The translations under genes and the position numbers were made by a program. From assembly GCA_018343915.1 (NCBI GenBank), contig JABRWF010000007.1, positions 1,488,001 to 1,552,000 on the forward strand: 64,000 nt of DNA, read 5' to 3'. The notes under the pieces were generated by a model. It did no database searches. It saw nothing but the letters and a program-made list of their open reading frames with translations, and had not been told where the DNA came from. The stretch comes from Agroathelia rolfsii. Lineage: Eukaryota; Basidiomycota; Agaricomycetes; Amylocorticiales; Amylocorticiaceae. Position 1 is the stretch's first letter. Every line of letters begins with the position of its first letter. Shown in pieces: positions 34,788 to 46,838 of the stretch.

Positions 34788-36078
34788 ATGCTGCCGAGCG
34801 GGCCTCGCATGAATCAGGGTCTCCCTACCACTCCGCGCTCGAGGTCGCTAGGTCGAACTCAGAACAACCGTAATTACACTCCGACAGCTCCTTCAGAGCC
34901 GCAGGCTGTGCCTAGCCTTCGTTCACAGAAATCCTTGGCTTCGTTCCCCACAAGTCCTAGGCGAAGCGCTACTACTATTGCTTCACGTTCTCCTGCCACT
35001 CGTGAATATCGCACAAGGCAAGGTGACGACTACCCGCCGGTGCCCACTCGCCACCAATACGACAACTCTGATGTCTCTTCATTGTCTTCTGCTGGGTCGA
35101 TTGGCTCTTACTCATCCTCGAATACTGGGGGCTGGAGGGGTAGGACAAATGGATACGCCTCCTCCCGCACAAGCATCGAAGATGATTCTGAGCAGTATCT
35201 CAAGAGGGGCCGACAGTTGGAGCCACAGAGCCTGCTCCAACGTTTAAGCCCCGACGCTGCCTCTGACAGGCGTGATGGTAAGCATCCTACTACAAAACTA
35301 TTTGATTGATCCGATCACAAGTCAAAGCAGGAGACGCAGTAGCTATAGACACCAAGGACGATAGCGTCGTAGCGCCGGGAGAGGGCTATAATCTTTGGAA
35401 CAGGGTTGCATCGGCCGCAGGTAACTTGACTATAAGTGTAAGCAAGGCTTGGACTCAGAAAGTGACGACTTACGCTGGCGAAGGTATGAATAAGATTTTG
35501 TGACGATCTTATATCCATATATTAATTATCACATATCAGTGACGCCACCTGGTCAAGATTCTCATTTGACTCGTGTGATGAAAGCTTATTACATTGAAAA
35601 AGCGCGCGATCCTTCCGACTTGCCTGAGTGGCTATTTGAGGAACACGAACGTCGCCCACTGGGTCGGTCTCGTGCCCCGGACCGAGAACCTGCCTACAAT
35701 CGTGCACCAGAGGTCGATAATATCAGTGCTATGGACATTCCCCAGGCACCTCGTAATCGTGGCCTTCGGGATGTTTACGATGCTGCGGTTGCAAGAAACG
35801 CGTCTACAAGGGTCCCCGACCGCCCAAGCACCAACACGTCCTTGACCACCGACCAACCCGTTCCGAGCAAGGCAGCTGACCGTCTGAGAGCGTTGCGTGA
35901 TGCAAAGCGCAGTGTCAATACAGCGGGATCGCGACCTCTCGAAGTGGCTGTTCCCGTCCCATCTCCGCCTGTTGATGATTTCTCGGACAACAGTGGCAAA
36001 ATCGGAGCCCGTCGTCCCGTAGAGCGTGTCGGCTTGCCCTCTGGACCGGGCCGTGTGAGAGCCAGGAATAATACCTGA
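34788..36078 (+). CDS. Mso1-like Sec1-binding domain protein, tentative
   Basis: 393 residues from exons 34788-35277, 35331-35483 and 35540-36078. The first 165 residues are disordered (Ser/Arg/Pro/Thr-rich). The conserved core is NLWNRVASAAGNLTISVSKA, WTQKVTTYAGE, TPPGQDSHLTRVMKAYYIEK and ARDPSDLPEWLFEEHERR. This resembles what I recall of the Mso1 Sec1-binding domain, found in proteins that assist Sec1/SNARE docking at exocytic sites. The C-terminal third is again disordered (PSKAADRLRALRDAKR, then Pro/Val/Arg-rich). No membrane segment. The family call depends on the central 70 residues and is moderate. It is divergent from SQR with 317 bp between starts. Confidence 0.6.
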
Positions 36079-36450
36079 TTTTAGGTATTATTAGGTCGAC
36101 TGAAACTATATTCTACTGTCTTTTTTCGCGTTTTCACTTGTCTATGCCTCGTTGAGTTTGTAGTTATGATTAGGACTATACCCTGATAAACAATTACCGT
36201 GATGACCACTCTAGCCTCCCTTTTATCGTATTAGTTTGTATACGTATATTGTCTGTGTTGGCATATCCCCAAGCACTTTATTTGGTTGCATGCCACAAGT
36301 TGTCATGTTAGGCTCAAAGCACTAAACTAGTGCAAAAAAGCTATAGACATTTTTTCCCGAGTGAATGAAGATGCTGAACCTCCGAGCGTGTATTCTGATT
36401 CACCATATTTATTACAATTACGATCCATTGAGCTTGTAACTACTAGCTAT
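36079..36450. other. convergent intergenic region
   Basis: 3' flanks of the Mso1-like gene and the TauD dioxygenase gene. No feature recognised. Confidence 0.5.
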
Positions 36451-37884
36451 TTAATACTTCACCCCTCCCCTAGACGGTCCTCGAATGTCAGGCTCAAGCG
36501 GGAAAAACTCTTTCTCTGGCTCCGTAGAAGAGTACAGGTATTTCCATGTCGACTGCAAACCCTCAGGAGAAGACCACGCGAGCTCTTCATTGCGGAGCCA
36601 CAAGCGAAGCAAGTGTCGGCTAGAGCCACAACATCAGCATATACGTCAATATCGAGAATGTGTGATGAGAGCTTACGTGTGTTCGGGTGTATCAGTGAAG
36701 GCGTCTCTGGCATGGAAAATGCTTAGATTATTGATGTACTGAATGTCGCCCTGCTGGAAGTTGAGACCCAGCGCATACTTTTCACCCAAGAAGTGAAGCG
36801 TGTCCAACGCCTCCGCTTGCGCCTCGGTGATAGGTGGAATTTCAGCAGAACGAGGGAGGCCCAGAAAGCCCGTAAAGCTTCTACGGGCGTACTGGATGAT
36901 AGACTTATTGTCATGACAGAAAAGCAAAGGCCGGTGGAGTACGGGCGGATTACTGCCGAACCTAAAGTAGCGGGGGTTAGCAAATATCATCAAAATGTCA
37001 GTGAGGAAGATATATATGTACCTGTCAAGTGGCCAGGGCTCCGAGAGGGTCTTGATAAGATCTGGTCTTGTTTCCGCTAGTTCATTATAGACCCTCCAGC
37101 TGCTGCTAATTCTAGAGGTTCCGCCCTCGGCGGCAACGTCAAGAGCAAACAGGGATATAATGTCTCCGGCGTCGGTATGATAGACTTGCTTATCGGTGGT
37201 GTACGCCGGAGCACCAATGATGTCGTCTGAGTGCGTTGCACGTAAATCCTTGATGTGAGCGAGGACGGCGCCGTTACTTGGATCTTGGAGCCCGCGCTTG
37301 TTTCCAACGAAAGAGCTAACGCCAGCGTAGACTATCACATTCTCTTCACGTGTATATTTCTCAACTGGGATAGTACGCAGAACGAAAAAACCGCGACCAT
37401 TGTGTAATTCACGCGATAGATCTTTGAGAACGGGTCCGAGGGTCGGAAGGGGAAACGTTTCTTGAGAGATGTAGCCAAGTGGCTTCTCGAGAGCTGTGGT
37501 AACGAAGAAACAGGTTAATAACGCTCTCATCACATAGGAGGCATGATGATACCTACATTTGAAGTGTTTGAGAGCATCATCGATTTCCGCAAGCTCCTCG
37601 GGCTTCAAATTATAAACCCATTCTTGCTCGTCTGTCCAATCCTTGCCTTCCCAGACCAACGGAGATTCTAGCTTCAATGGAAATCCATCTGGAAGGGGGG
37701 TCTGGGGTAATTTGGGATCTTCGGACAGCCTCCTGGCTGTCCTGGCTTTCCATTTTGCCTCGTCAGGATGATAATCGATATCAGGCTGCCCAGGCGGACG
37801 AGTGGCTGATTTAGTCTGATTCAAGGCGAGTTTATCTCGGAGGGCGCCTGTGACATGGTTGATAGTTGCAGTGATGGTGGACAT
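36451..37884 (-). CDS. TauD/TfdA-family 2-oxoglutarate dioxygenase
   Basis: Fungal TauD-like Fe(II)/2-oxoglutarate dioxygenase of unknown substrate. Four exons (37557-37884, 37022-37493, 36677-36961, 36451-36619) give 417 residues. Motifs: LVWEGKDWTDEQEWVYNLKP, KSLEKPLGYISQETFPLPTL, RELHNGRGFFVLRTIPVEKY, the iron-binding H-x-D in QVYHTDAGDIISLFALD, RPLLFCHDNKSIIQYARRSF, the distal His in NNLSIFHARDAF, and LLRLWLRNEELAW containing the conserved Arg near the C-terminus. All expected cofactor residues are therefore visible. The chosen start MSTITATINHVTGAL is the first ATG; a longer frame begins at a non-ATG codon. Some readers would call it a taurine catabolism enzyme, but fungal members act on varied substrates. 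Confidence 0.87.
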
Positions 37885-38142
37885 GGTATAGCAAGGTCTC
37901 TGCTGATTGAAGTCGAGGGCATATGACAAAGGAAGTTATATATCCCCAATGCAATAGAGACATTTAGAAGGCCAATGGTGCAATCTAAGCTTCACGGAAC
38001 ACACAATGATGTTAGAGGATGATTATTCATAATTATGCATTGATGATGCGACCAATGGTGTTATGCGTGACTGTTACTCTGATATTTTGGTGTTGCTCTG
38101 GCGAGATTCCGCTAGCAGATGATGGAATAAGACCAAGTATCC

Positions 38143-39421
38143 TCAAAGCCCGAAAATCGCATCGATTTCATTCTTCTTTTTCTTCTTTTTTGGTTTAGCG
38201 GCGGCTGATGGCTTGGTAATTTCTAGATCTGAAGAATCTATTTTTACCGGCTTTTCTTGCATTGAAGGCGGCTTGCTCTCTATTCCAATGAATATTAAGA
38301 TGATGTAGAATGTCAGGATTAACGGAAACCAGTGAGGTTTACCTTTGAAGGTTCTTTTCACATCAGCTGATAAGATATTCGAGAGGTCGAAGTTGATGGC
38401 CGGTTCTTCGTCCAAGTCGACTAAGGGCCCCGGCTGGGTTGGGAGCATAAGGACGGGCGTAGACCGTATTGCTACTGAAGATGCTTGGACGCTGCTTCCG
38501 ATATCCTCTAGTGACTCCAGATCTTCTTGAAAAGAGGTTCTACTACTAGCAGCATGGGACATGACCTTGTTCCCGAACGTTGGCGATTTCCTTGATGGCT
38601 GAGAGGAAGTTTAGGATTATAAATGATTTGAATGCACCCCACTTACATCCAGAATATCCAAAAGTCCCTTCAAACTGCGTTCGCCTTGATAAAGGCCGTC
38701 TTGCAATTCAGTAACGAGAAGGTCCATTCGCGACGTCATGGCTACCAACACGACGATAAGTTGGAGGAAATATCCATTTTGCATAGATGTAGTGAATACT
38801 CTAGGAGAAAAAATAATGAAATAAGACAATTTCAGAATAGGTTAATTCTTACGTATAAGCGCCCATGAGAATCCGCTTAGTCTACCGACAAAGCAGAGTC
38901 AGCTTTAATCCAGTTCCAGGTTGTGCCAAGAAATACTGACAGCCTCCAGGAGTTTCAAGCAAGCAGACACTTGATTCAACGCAAATCGAACAGTTTTTAC
39001 ATCTGGATGGTGGTTCCAGGATCCTTTGAGCAGTTTTGAACTAGTGCATTGGTTAGCAGCCAGTCGTCGTATTTTCGTAAAGCGCCCACTTTGTTTTAGC
39101 CTCTTCCCCGAAAAATGACTTGTATAAGTCTTGCAACACGGAATACAGATCCAATTTTATTATTCTGGAGCCGTATCTCCGTATTTCACAAACACGTCTC
39201 CAGAAGAGAGCAGAACGATGTTGATTTTTGCCCTTATAGTATAGTCTTTCTAAGAGCTGCAGTTCGTCGCGGAAAGTGGATATGGCATGATTAACACGAC
39301 GTGAACACGACTTGAAAGTCTTGACAATGCCGTCAATAGCAAGTTTCTGGTCGTTGTTTAGCTGATCCCGAGGCGTGTATATCAAAGTAGGCCTTTTGTG
39401 TCTGGTATTGGCGAGGGACAT
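38143..39421 (-). CDS. NEPRO-like nucleolar protein (DUF4477)
   Basis: 335 residues from six exons: 39090-39421, 38941-39040, 38853-38881 (29 nt), 38647-38800, 38343-38598 and 38143-38279. The hallmark is the N-terminal block LLERLYYKGKNQHRSALFWR with RVCEIRRYGSR and LYKSFFGEE, which I recall from the nucleolus and neural progenitor protein (NEPRO) family, linked to RNase MRP and pre-rRNA processing. Later parts include SKLLKGSWNHHPDVKTVRFA and YFLQLIVVLVAMTSRMDLLV. The C-terminus ends in a Lys run and NEIDAIFGL, a pattern I also associate with this family. The 63-nt intron at 38280-38342 is frame-preserving; retention would add a hydrophobic segment. The donor after exon 1 (GTGGGC) is weak, so that junction is the least certain. 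Confidence 0.72.
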
Positions 39422-39575
39422 GGGATGAAGAGATGATGACTACGTGAATTCTCCGTAGCCGCACCTGGACGCATGTCATGAATCGGCCGTCAACACCTCT
39501 TCCACAACCAACGCTTGTTCACCGTCATCTGCAATCGGCCTGTAATCTTCCTGGAGAGGACTCGTGCACGTCAAG

Positions 39576-42235
39576 ATGAGTAATGCAGGCCAGGATGCCA
39601 AATTCTTCCAACGAGGCAAAATCGAGGTCTGTATTCAGATTACTCGCCATGGCAAGCACCGAGGCTTGATACTGCACAACAGGATTATCGCGCAGAGCTC
39701 CAGGCTGCCGAGTCCAAAGATAAGAAGTTTGTCAAGCGAAAGACGGCACTCAAGAAGATAGTCGCCAATATCACTATGGGCAACGACAGTGCGTGGTGCC
39801 CACCTGCCGTCGCAGTCACTTGGGCTTAGAGATTCTAATCTAGTGTCACCTCTCTTTAATGATGTCGTACAATGCTTGGGCACGCCGTCTCTCGATATTA
39901 AGAAGAGTATATGGTCTCGTCACTGTTATGCGTGTTCACGACTCATGTTTCACACCCAGTGGTTTACCTATTCTTGGTCAGCTATGGTCGTTCCAAGCCG
40001 GATATGATCCATATGGTAATACCCAGCTTTCTACAGGTATGACCATGTTAGTTTTTCATACTCTCGTGGTGTTCTGAACAATCATTAGGACTGTAACGAT
40101 CGTAATCCTCTAATACGAGCACTTGCAATACGTACCATGTCCTACATCCCCATTCCTATCGTCATTGACCCGCTGAGCGAACAATTGCGGCACTGTCTGA
40201 AGGACAGGGATCCCTACGTGCGCAAGACTGCTGCCATATCTGTTGCCAAGCTTTATGCGGCAGATCCCCGCCGTGCCGAAAAGAATGGCTTTGTTGAGAT
40301 GCTGAGGGACCTCATGCTTGATAGTAATGCTACCGTTGTAGCTAATGCCGTTGCAGCCTTAACAGAAATCGGAGATAGATCAGACGGTGTCATCTTCAAA
40401 TTGAACCTAACAGTGGCCAACAAGCTTTTGGCAGCGTTACCTGAGAGTTCTGAGTAAGAATCAGCTCCCGCTTCATGAAGTAAAGAGGACCTATCGCTAA
40501 TAAATTTCAGATGGGGGCAGATCTATATCTTGGAATCGTTGCTAAGATATGTTCCGGATAGACATGCCGATGCTGAACAAATGGGAGAACGGATTATTGC
40601 TCAGCTACAACATGCCAACTCTGCTGTCGTGTTAACCACCATCAAGATTCTTTTATATCTTATGAACTACATGGACAATCGTCGTTTGATTGACGTTATC
40701 TGCAAGAAGATGGGTCCACCTCTGGGTACGTACATCCGACTTTTTTTTTTCTCTTATCCAACCACACTGAGATGGTTCTATATTTCTCAGTGGCGCTACT
40801 TTCTTCTGGACCAGAGGTGCAATATGTTGCGCTCCGGAACATTCTCCTAATAATTCAGCGCAGACCCGCAGTGCTCAAGAACGATGTCAAGGTCTTCTTT
40901 TGCAAGTACAATGACCCCATCTACGTAAAACTTGCCAAGTTGGAGATCATGTATCGATTGGCTCGAGACGACAATGCAAGAGAAGTTTTGGCTGAACTCC
41001 AAGAGTATATTTTGTTTCACCTTGCAATTTTTCATTTATGCTAATATTTTCCTAGATACGCGTCAGAGGTTGATATTGACTTTGTGCGCAAGGCAGTGCG
41101 ATCTATTGGACGTCTTGCAATCAAGGTTGAATCCGCTGCCGACAACTGTATCAACACCCTCCTATCTCTTGTGGATACAAATGTCAGCTACGTCGTACAA
41201 GAGGCTGTCATTGTCACACGCGATATTTTCCGTCGATACCCCGGCCAATACGAGGGCGTGATACCCAAGTTGTGTGAACACATGGATGCGTTGGACGAAC
41301 CTGAGAGCAAAGCGGCCATGATTTGGATCCTAGGACAATATGCCAATCGGATTGACAATGTAGATGAGCTATTAGATGATCTAGTATATCCTTTCCTAGA
41401 GGAGAGCGTTGAGGCATGTGATTTAGTTTATCATTCAAACGCTTTCGACTCGCTGACTCCGACATAATCATAACCCACAGGTGCAATTAGCTCTTCTGAC
41501 TGCCACCGTAAAATTGTTCATCTACAAGCCCACATCTGAATCGGCCAAGCAACTAGTGCACAAAGTTCTCAAATGGGCAACAGAAGAGGTTGACAACCCC
41601 GACTTGCGCGACCGTGGATTCATGTATTGGCGCCTGCTTGCTATCAATCCTACTGTTGCTAGTGAAGTCGTTCTTGCCGAGAAGCCAGCCATTACTACGG
41701 ACTCGGATCGCATGGATCGTGGTGCACTGGACCAGCTCCTACTGCATACAGGCACATTAGGAAGTATATATCATAAGAACCCTGAGGTGAGTGAATAAAT
41801 ACATTTTGAATGGTTCTTTCTGACTTTCTTTGCAAATAGACATTTATTCGGAACGCTACAGGCAAAGCTCTGACAGATACTCCAGCTCTTAATCCACACT
41901 CGAGAGCTGTCCTCGTTCCTCTTGCGCGCCCAGAGTTGCCGGCTAGTATGATGCCTATATCCGTACCCGGTCCTGGCCCCGTTGAGCCGCAGGCGGAAAC
42001 GCCTTCCGCTCCTCAAACGGTGCTCACAGATAAGGAGACGCCGCCAATACCGACCGAGCCTAGCTCGAATGGGCTCCTAAATGAGGGCGGCGATGATGAC
42101 GAGGCACCAAACAACGCTGCAACTAACAGTAACGATCCATACTCTAACCTGGACGGCGCGTTTGGTGGTTATCTAGCAGATGGACCACAACCTCAGGGAT
42201 CAGGTAGGAGCGATCTCGATGATCTGCTATTGTGA
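39576..42235 (+). CDS. APL2: AP-1 complex beta subunit (beta-adaptin)
   Basis: Large subunit of the clathrin adaptor at the trans-Golgi network and endosomes. Ten exons (39576-39626, 39683-39788, 39844-39906, 39960-40036, 40089-40453, 40511-40725, 40791-41004, 41056-41413, 41481-41786, 41840-42235) encode 716 residues. The whole armadillo-like trunk is recognisable: [144 protein letters not shown] and [14 protein letters not shown]. The hinge is Pro/acidic and ends SDLDDLLL, a clathrin-box-like tail. No folded appendage is present, as in fungal AP-1 beta. The intron at 41414-41480 has a GC donor (GAG|GCATGT). AP-2 beta is a less likely alternative. Confidence 0.93.
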
Positions 42236-42356
42236 TGATAGTGGACAGACATGTTACCGTTATCATTGTGTATTAGTACATGGATTGGAATTATATATAT
42301 ATCGACTTGATATGAATATATCCCGCAGAATAAACAATACGCAGAGCCCCCAATAA

Positions 42357-43404
42357 TCATGAAATAACATTTTGTATAGCCTCTGTTATCTTGGCAAGGC
42401 CTTTGCTTTTTGGAACCAATGAATTGTAATGCTGTAAAGAAACCTTGTCAGGAACAATCAGTTGAGAGCATGATGACGCGATGACGTACTTCTCCTAGTC
42501 CATACAGGTTCCTGTGATAACTGATATTCACAGCTCGTTTGGGGTCGGGCGTAGTAGTCTCTCCATTAGGGCTATGCACGACAACAAACGGGCTGGTGCC
42601 CTGAACAACATTGATGGGTGTATTGTAGGCTCGACAGAGGGCAGTGATTTCGGGTTCGCCACCCCAAACACCTGTATCGCGCATGCGAACGCAATACTCC
42701 TGAAATTGAGCAGGCGTCATGATTCCAGAACCGGGAGGAACGACACCATCATCTTCTCCAGTGGGCAGAAAAGGAAGGAAATCGTCCGGGTGGGTGTAGA
42801 TGTAATTGGCAGCTGTTTGTCGCGTCGTCATGTAGTTTGCATGAGCTTCAGGCAGGATACCGAGCAAGGTAAGCTGATCTGCGATAGCAGAGAATAAACA
42901 GTGTCCGTCGGGCGTAATCTGGCAAATATTTGAATCGTTAAAGGCGGGAGTCACGAACAAATACATACCTGATGGATCCGCAGTCCCATCTCATCTGCAA
43001 CACGATCAATATTTTGTTGTTCTTCATCTGCGATTCTTTGGCGTTGGGCATCGGATTCAGGGTCATCGGCCGGTCTATCTTGTTCTAGTTGGGCAGCTCT
43101 TCTGGCCTGTATAATAGTCAGAGTTTGCACAACAGCCCCAACATTGGTCTACGTGGGACAGCACCTGCCTGGCCTTGAAGCGGCTTTTGGCATCTTGCTT
43201 TTGCTTAGCGTCAAGCTTTTCTGACTCCTGCCGAAGCTGCATTTCTTCCAGGACGGCTTCTGATTCTTTCTGCACAACAGCGTCCTTGGAGTCGAGCTGA
43301 GCAAATAGCTCGTCCATCAGATCTTGGTCATCTTCTGTGGGTTGCGGCGGGGTGAATGAGCTGGGAGGAGAGAAGACTTTCTTTATCTTGTCGCGCTTGC
43401 CCAT
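42357..43404 (-). CDS. OTU2: OTU-domain deubiquitinase (OTUD6/Otu2-like)
   Basis: Cysteine deubiquitinase of the OTU6 group, a ribosome-linked family in yeast and animals. Four exons (43165-43404, 42969-43106, 42490-42918, 42357-42431) encode 293 residues. The N-terminal half is a charged coiled coil (DAVVQKESEAVLEEMQLRQE). The OTU domain begins IHQITPDGHCLFSAIADQL with Asp130 and the nucleophile Cys133, continues through TRQTAANYIYTHPDDFLPFL, FQEYCVRMRDTGVWGGEPEI and AVNISYHRNLYGLGE, and supplies the catalytic His in the last exon as HYNSL (about His270). All three catalytic positions are therefore intact. The last exon is only 25 codons. It is convergent with AP-1 beta (121 bp) and divergent from the SmgGDS-like gene (112 bp). 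Confidence 0.92.
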
Positions 43405-43516
43405 AGCTAGTAGTATGGTACGGGGATGTATAGAAGGAGAGTCTATAGTTGGTACCGCGGCAGTGGCAGTGGTCGTGGTCGTTAGATGTTGTGCAAGTCT
43501 ATTTCCCATTGACGAA

Positions 43517-46500
43517 ATGGCGATTGCTATGAGCCCCGGCAGCCCCGGTCCGGAGTATTTGCTTCCGGTGGCCGGCAAATCAAAGGCAGGATTTATGATC
43601 ATGATGCTCAGGCTTGTTTGCAGCTCAAGTGATTGGGCGTGTCTGTCCCTATCCATCGACCACGACCACCGCAAGCGACCGCCCCCCTCTGGCAACCAGT
43701 CTGTTTGCACTACTAAACATATACCCATAAAGCAGACCGGTATCATGAACAGTCTCTTGCAAAACAACAGCCATCTAGGCGCTCTGCTCGTCCGTGCCAA
43801 AACCAGCGACGAGGAACTTGTGTGGCAAGAGATCGCATCAACAGCCAGGGTTATAGCTGATGCCCTGCGCATCCGGGACTCTGAAGGAATGCAATCATGC
43901 CTCTCAGTCTCCATCACACCACATGCTGAACTGTCCATTCAGATGAGCCCCGTACCAGTCTAGGAAGGACAAGCCTTCCTCAGAACATTAGCCATGCCAT
44001 CTCATTCGCAACATCGAGCTCTTCTATTTTAGAAGATCGTCACATAGACGCCATTTATGAGCTATTTCGTGTCGCCGCGAATCTCTGCATTGACCATGGC
44101 GAGTGTCTTACCAACGCGTGCAAGTTGACTCCCATGAATGACCAGGTTCACAGCTGAAAATCGGGGTCGCCTGCTTGATGCAGAGGTTCCAGAGGCGATC
44201 CTTCATCTTCTGCGCGACTATGTAGAGCGCGAAACCCCGAGTATACCCATGCAACCGATCTCCCTGCCTAACCGCCATCTCAGGCTGCTTAAGACGGCGG
44301 TCGGGGTGCTTCTCAACATTTCCGTGGGTCATGGTAAATTTTACCATCCAACCAATTAATCAAGCACGCCATTTACTGATGAGGAAATCAGATACGGCTC
44401 AAACGAAATTGATTTCGCTAGATGCCACCGTTACGCTGCTCAAGCTTTCATTATCTGTATACCCTCCTGCAGCTTGGTTGAATATCCGTCCCACTGGGTC
44501 TGTAGATGAGAATGCTCTCATCGAGGCATGGACGCTACGCAGTGGCTTGTCCAATTGGACATGGAGAACATTATCAGAGTTAAAAGATGAATGTAAGTTG
44601 ATCAAATGATAATCACCGTACACGCTTGTAATTTTTTCCCTCCCTATAACCCACCCTTTTCGGCACAGCACGGCACATCTGCGAACCTGACGCTCTCCCA
44701 TATCTCATTCCTATTCTATCAGCTTTCATACCATCATCTTCAACAATTCCCGCATCTTCGTCACCGCTTCCTCCAAACTTGCGCGCCCAGTTGCTACAAG
44801 CCGATTTTGATGCTTTGGAAGAAGCTTGTGCACTTATCGAATCTCTTGCACTTGATGAAGAAGACGTCCGTCTCTCTCTCGCTCGGGGTCTTGACCAACC
44901 GGCAGAGCACGAGGGCATCCCTTGTTTCAAGGAGATGATTGAGTTCATCGAGCGAGGTGTCGTTTCCCCCGACTGGGTTGAAGCGTGGGCACCCGAAGAA
45001 GTTGAACGGAGGCGGAAAAGCTTCGGCGTGTTCAAAGGCGCCATTATCAAAGCCGTCGTCGAAGTCACGGGAGAAGACAAGAACGAAGAAGTTATTTGGG
45101 ATACCTCTGACGAAGCTAATCCTGGAGGGACATTTGTTTCCAAAATGGTGCAATGGCTTAGCATCTATGCAAACGATGAACCCACACATGAGGATTTGGA
45201 GGACAGGGATGATCTAGCTATCTGCGCTAGCTTGTCTCTGGGTAACCTGACGCGAAGAGGTTCGTTTTCTGTCGATCATTTGAACGATGGTCATATGCTC
45301 ACAAAACATCACGTACAGAATCACGAGCTTACATTCTCCTTTCGGCGCCCTATAGCCTCCCGCCGGTACTAGTCTCCCCTCGTTTATTGTCCGTCGCCAC
45401 AGACGTCAAAGTAAAGCACGGCGTCATCGGTTTGCTTAAACACGTTGCGCAGTTCAGCCAGCAATCCCCAAGAAACTTGGAAGTGCTGCGAAATGTGCGC
45501 GTTGTAGAGCACCTTGCTGGCAGTGGTGTCTGGGACGAACGCAGCAATGTTATGGCTGAGGTCGTTCAGATCGGTGCAATTGGTACTGCCAAACACTTGT
45601 GCGGCACAGACTGTGAGCTTATCACACTTGTTATAATCTAAATATCTGGAATAGTCCTAAACGAATCGATATTTAGTGGAGTCAGTCTATGGTTTTGTCC
45701 TACCGTCGCCTTTCGCGCCTAGCGCAGGATTAGACCAAGTCCTTGGTCTCATCAAACGCTCTGATAACATTACTATCAAGAGCGAGGGGACCCGAATTCT
45801 TGTCAATGTTGTCAAAACGCTTTGGTCAAGTAACCCGGCTACAACGGACGAGCGCCGTGCACAGGCTATGCACACTGTCTTGAAACCTGCCGTCACTGAG
45901 GCACTTGCTGCGCTAATCGGGCGCAGTAGCAAATACCCCGTCTTGATCAACGAAGGCGTCGTGGCGTTGACTTTGCTGGCAACCCATACTGAAATTGGTA
46001 AGTCTAGCAGCTTTGATCAAGCCCCTGTCCATCAAAACTGAAGTTTGAATTTCGACCTTATACTAGATGCGCTTGTGTCAAGTGCAATTTTGGCGCCACT
46101 AGCTTTTGAAATGTCGGCGCCGCCTCAGACCCCCTTGGACGAAAATGGTCTTTCTTCGACTCTTGCCCCGCACGCGCCGCGACGACAGAACTCTTATCCA
46201 GGACGTGCGCTGGACATGCTCGTCACCGTCTTGCGGGGAAGTAGGTCCGCGCAAACTGTCATCCAAGTCAATGGAGTTGGTGCGGGACAGGGTGCTAGAG
46301 GTTCTGCTGTCGTTCCAATCGAGATTCGTGCCAATGTCTGTGTATTCTTCGGCCAACTGGGGAGACGGGATCAGAGCGGTAGAATGGAGCAGATAAAGGA
46401 GACGGTGAGACCCGTGCTTGAGGATATTGTGAACTCCCCAGTCAGTGATGGAGGCAAGGAAGGCGTGTTGGTGTCGACGGCGAGCAAGGTTTTGAGCAGC

Positions 46501-46521
46501 TGGGCGACACCATCAGCTTGA
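43517..46521 (+). CDS. Rap1 GDS1 (SmgGDS)-like armadillo-repeat protein
   Basis: Predicted guanine-nucleotide dissociation stimulator or chaperone for small GTPases. Confident exons are 44154-44333, 44392-44592, 44669-45259, 45319-45612, 45677-45997 and 46067-46521. The first exon(s), 43517 to about 44094, are less certain. Armadillo-type helices read ELVWQEIASTARVIADAL, ELFRVAANLCIDH, LLKTAVGVLLNISVGH, DLAICASLSLGNLTRR, HGVIGLLKHVAQFSQQSPRN, RSNVMAEVVQIGAIGTAKHL, RILVNVVKTLW and ALTLLATHTEI. These resemble the SmgGDS pattern of repeated LGNLAR and GAL/GT-KNL motifs. Start options are ATG 43517 or in-frame ATG 43745. The first junction may use a very short intron (43907-43947, 41 nt) or an unseen exon, and the donor near 44094 is non-standard. 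Family call good; N-terminus tentative. Confidence 0.75.
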
Positions 46522-46838
46522 TGGATGGATGAGCTGTAGGATATATGGCACCTCCGTAGGTTAGTATTTTTCTGTAGTTATTATGTTGATGTTTTTTTGA
46601 TTAGTGTTTATGTATTTGGGTGTGCTTGGATGTCGAGTTTTTCTTACTGCCAGCGGCTGTACATGTGCATGTGCATTTGTGGACGGGAGAGCTCCCGGAG
46701 ATAACGGAGATAACTGGTCGTATGGCCCGGGTGGCCGCGGCGTGCCGAAGCATTCACCACAGACCACCACTACTGGTATAATAGTAGGGCTACTAGAACA
46801 CTCAAACTAATATCGTGAATAGTAAACATTCTACTGGC
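46522..46838. other. intergenic region
   Basis: 3' flank of the SmgGDS-like gene and promoter of the 2OG oxygenase. No feature recognised. Confidence 0.5.
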
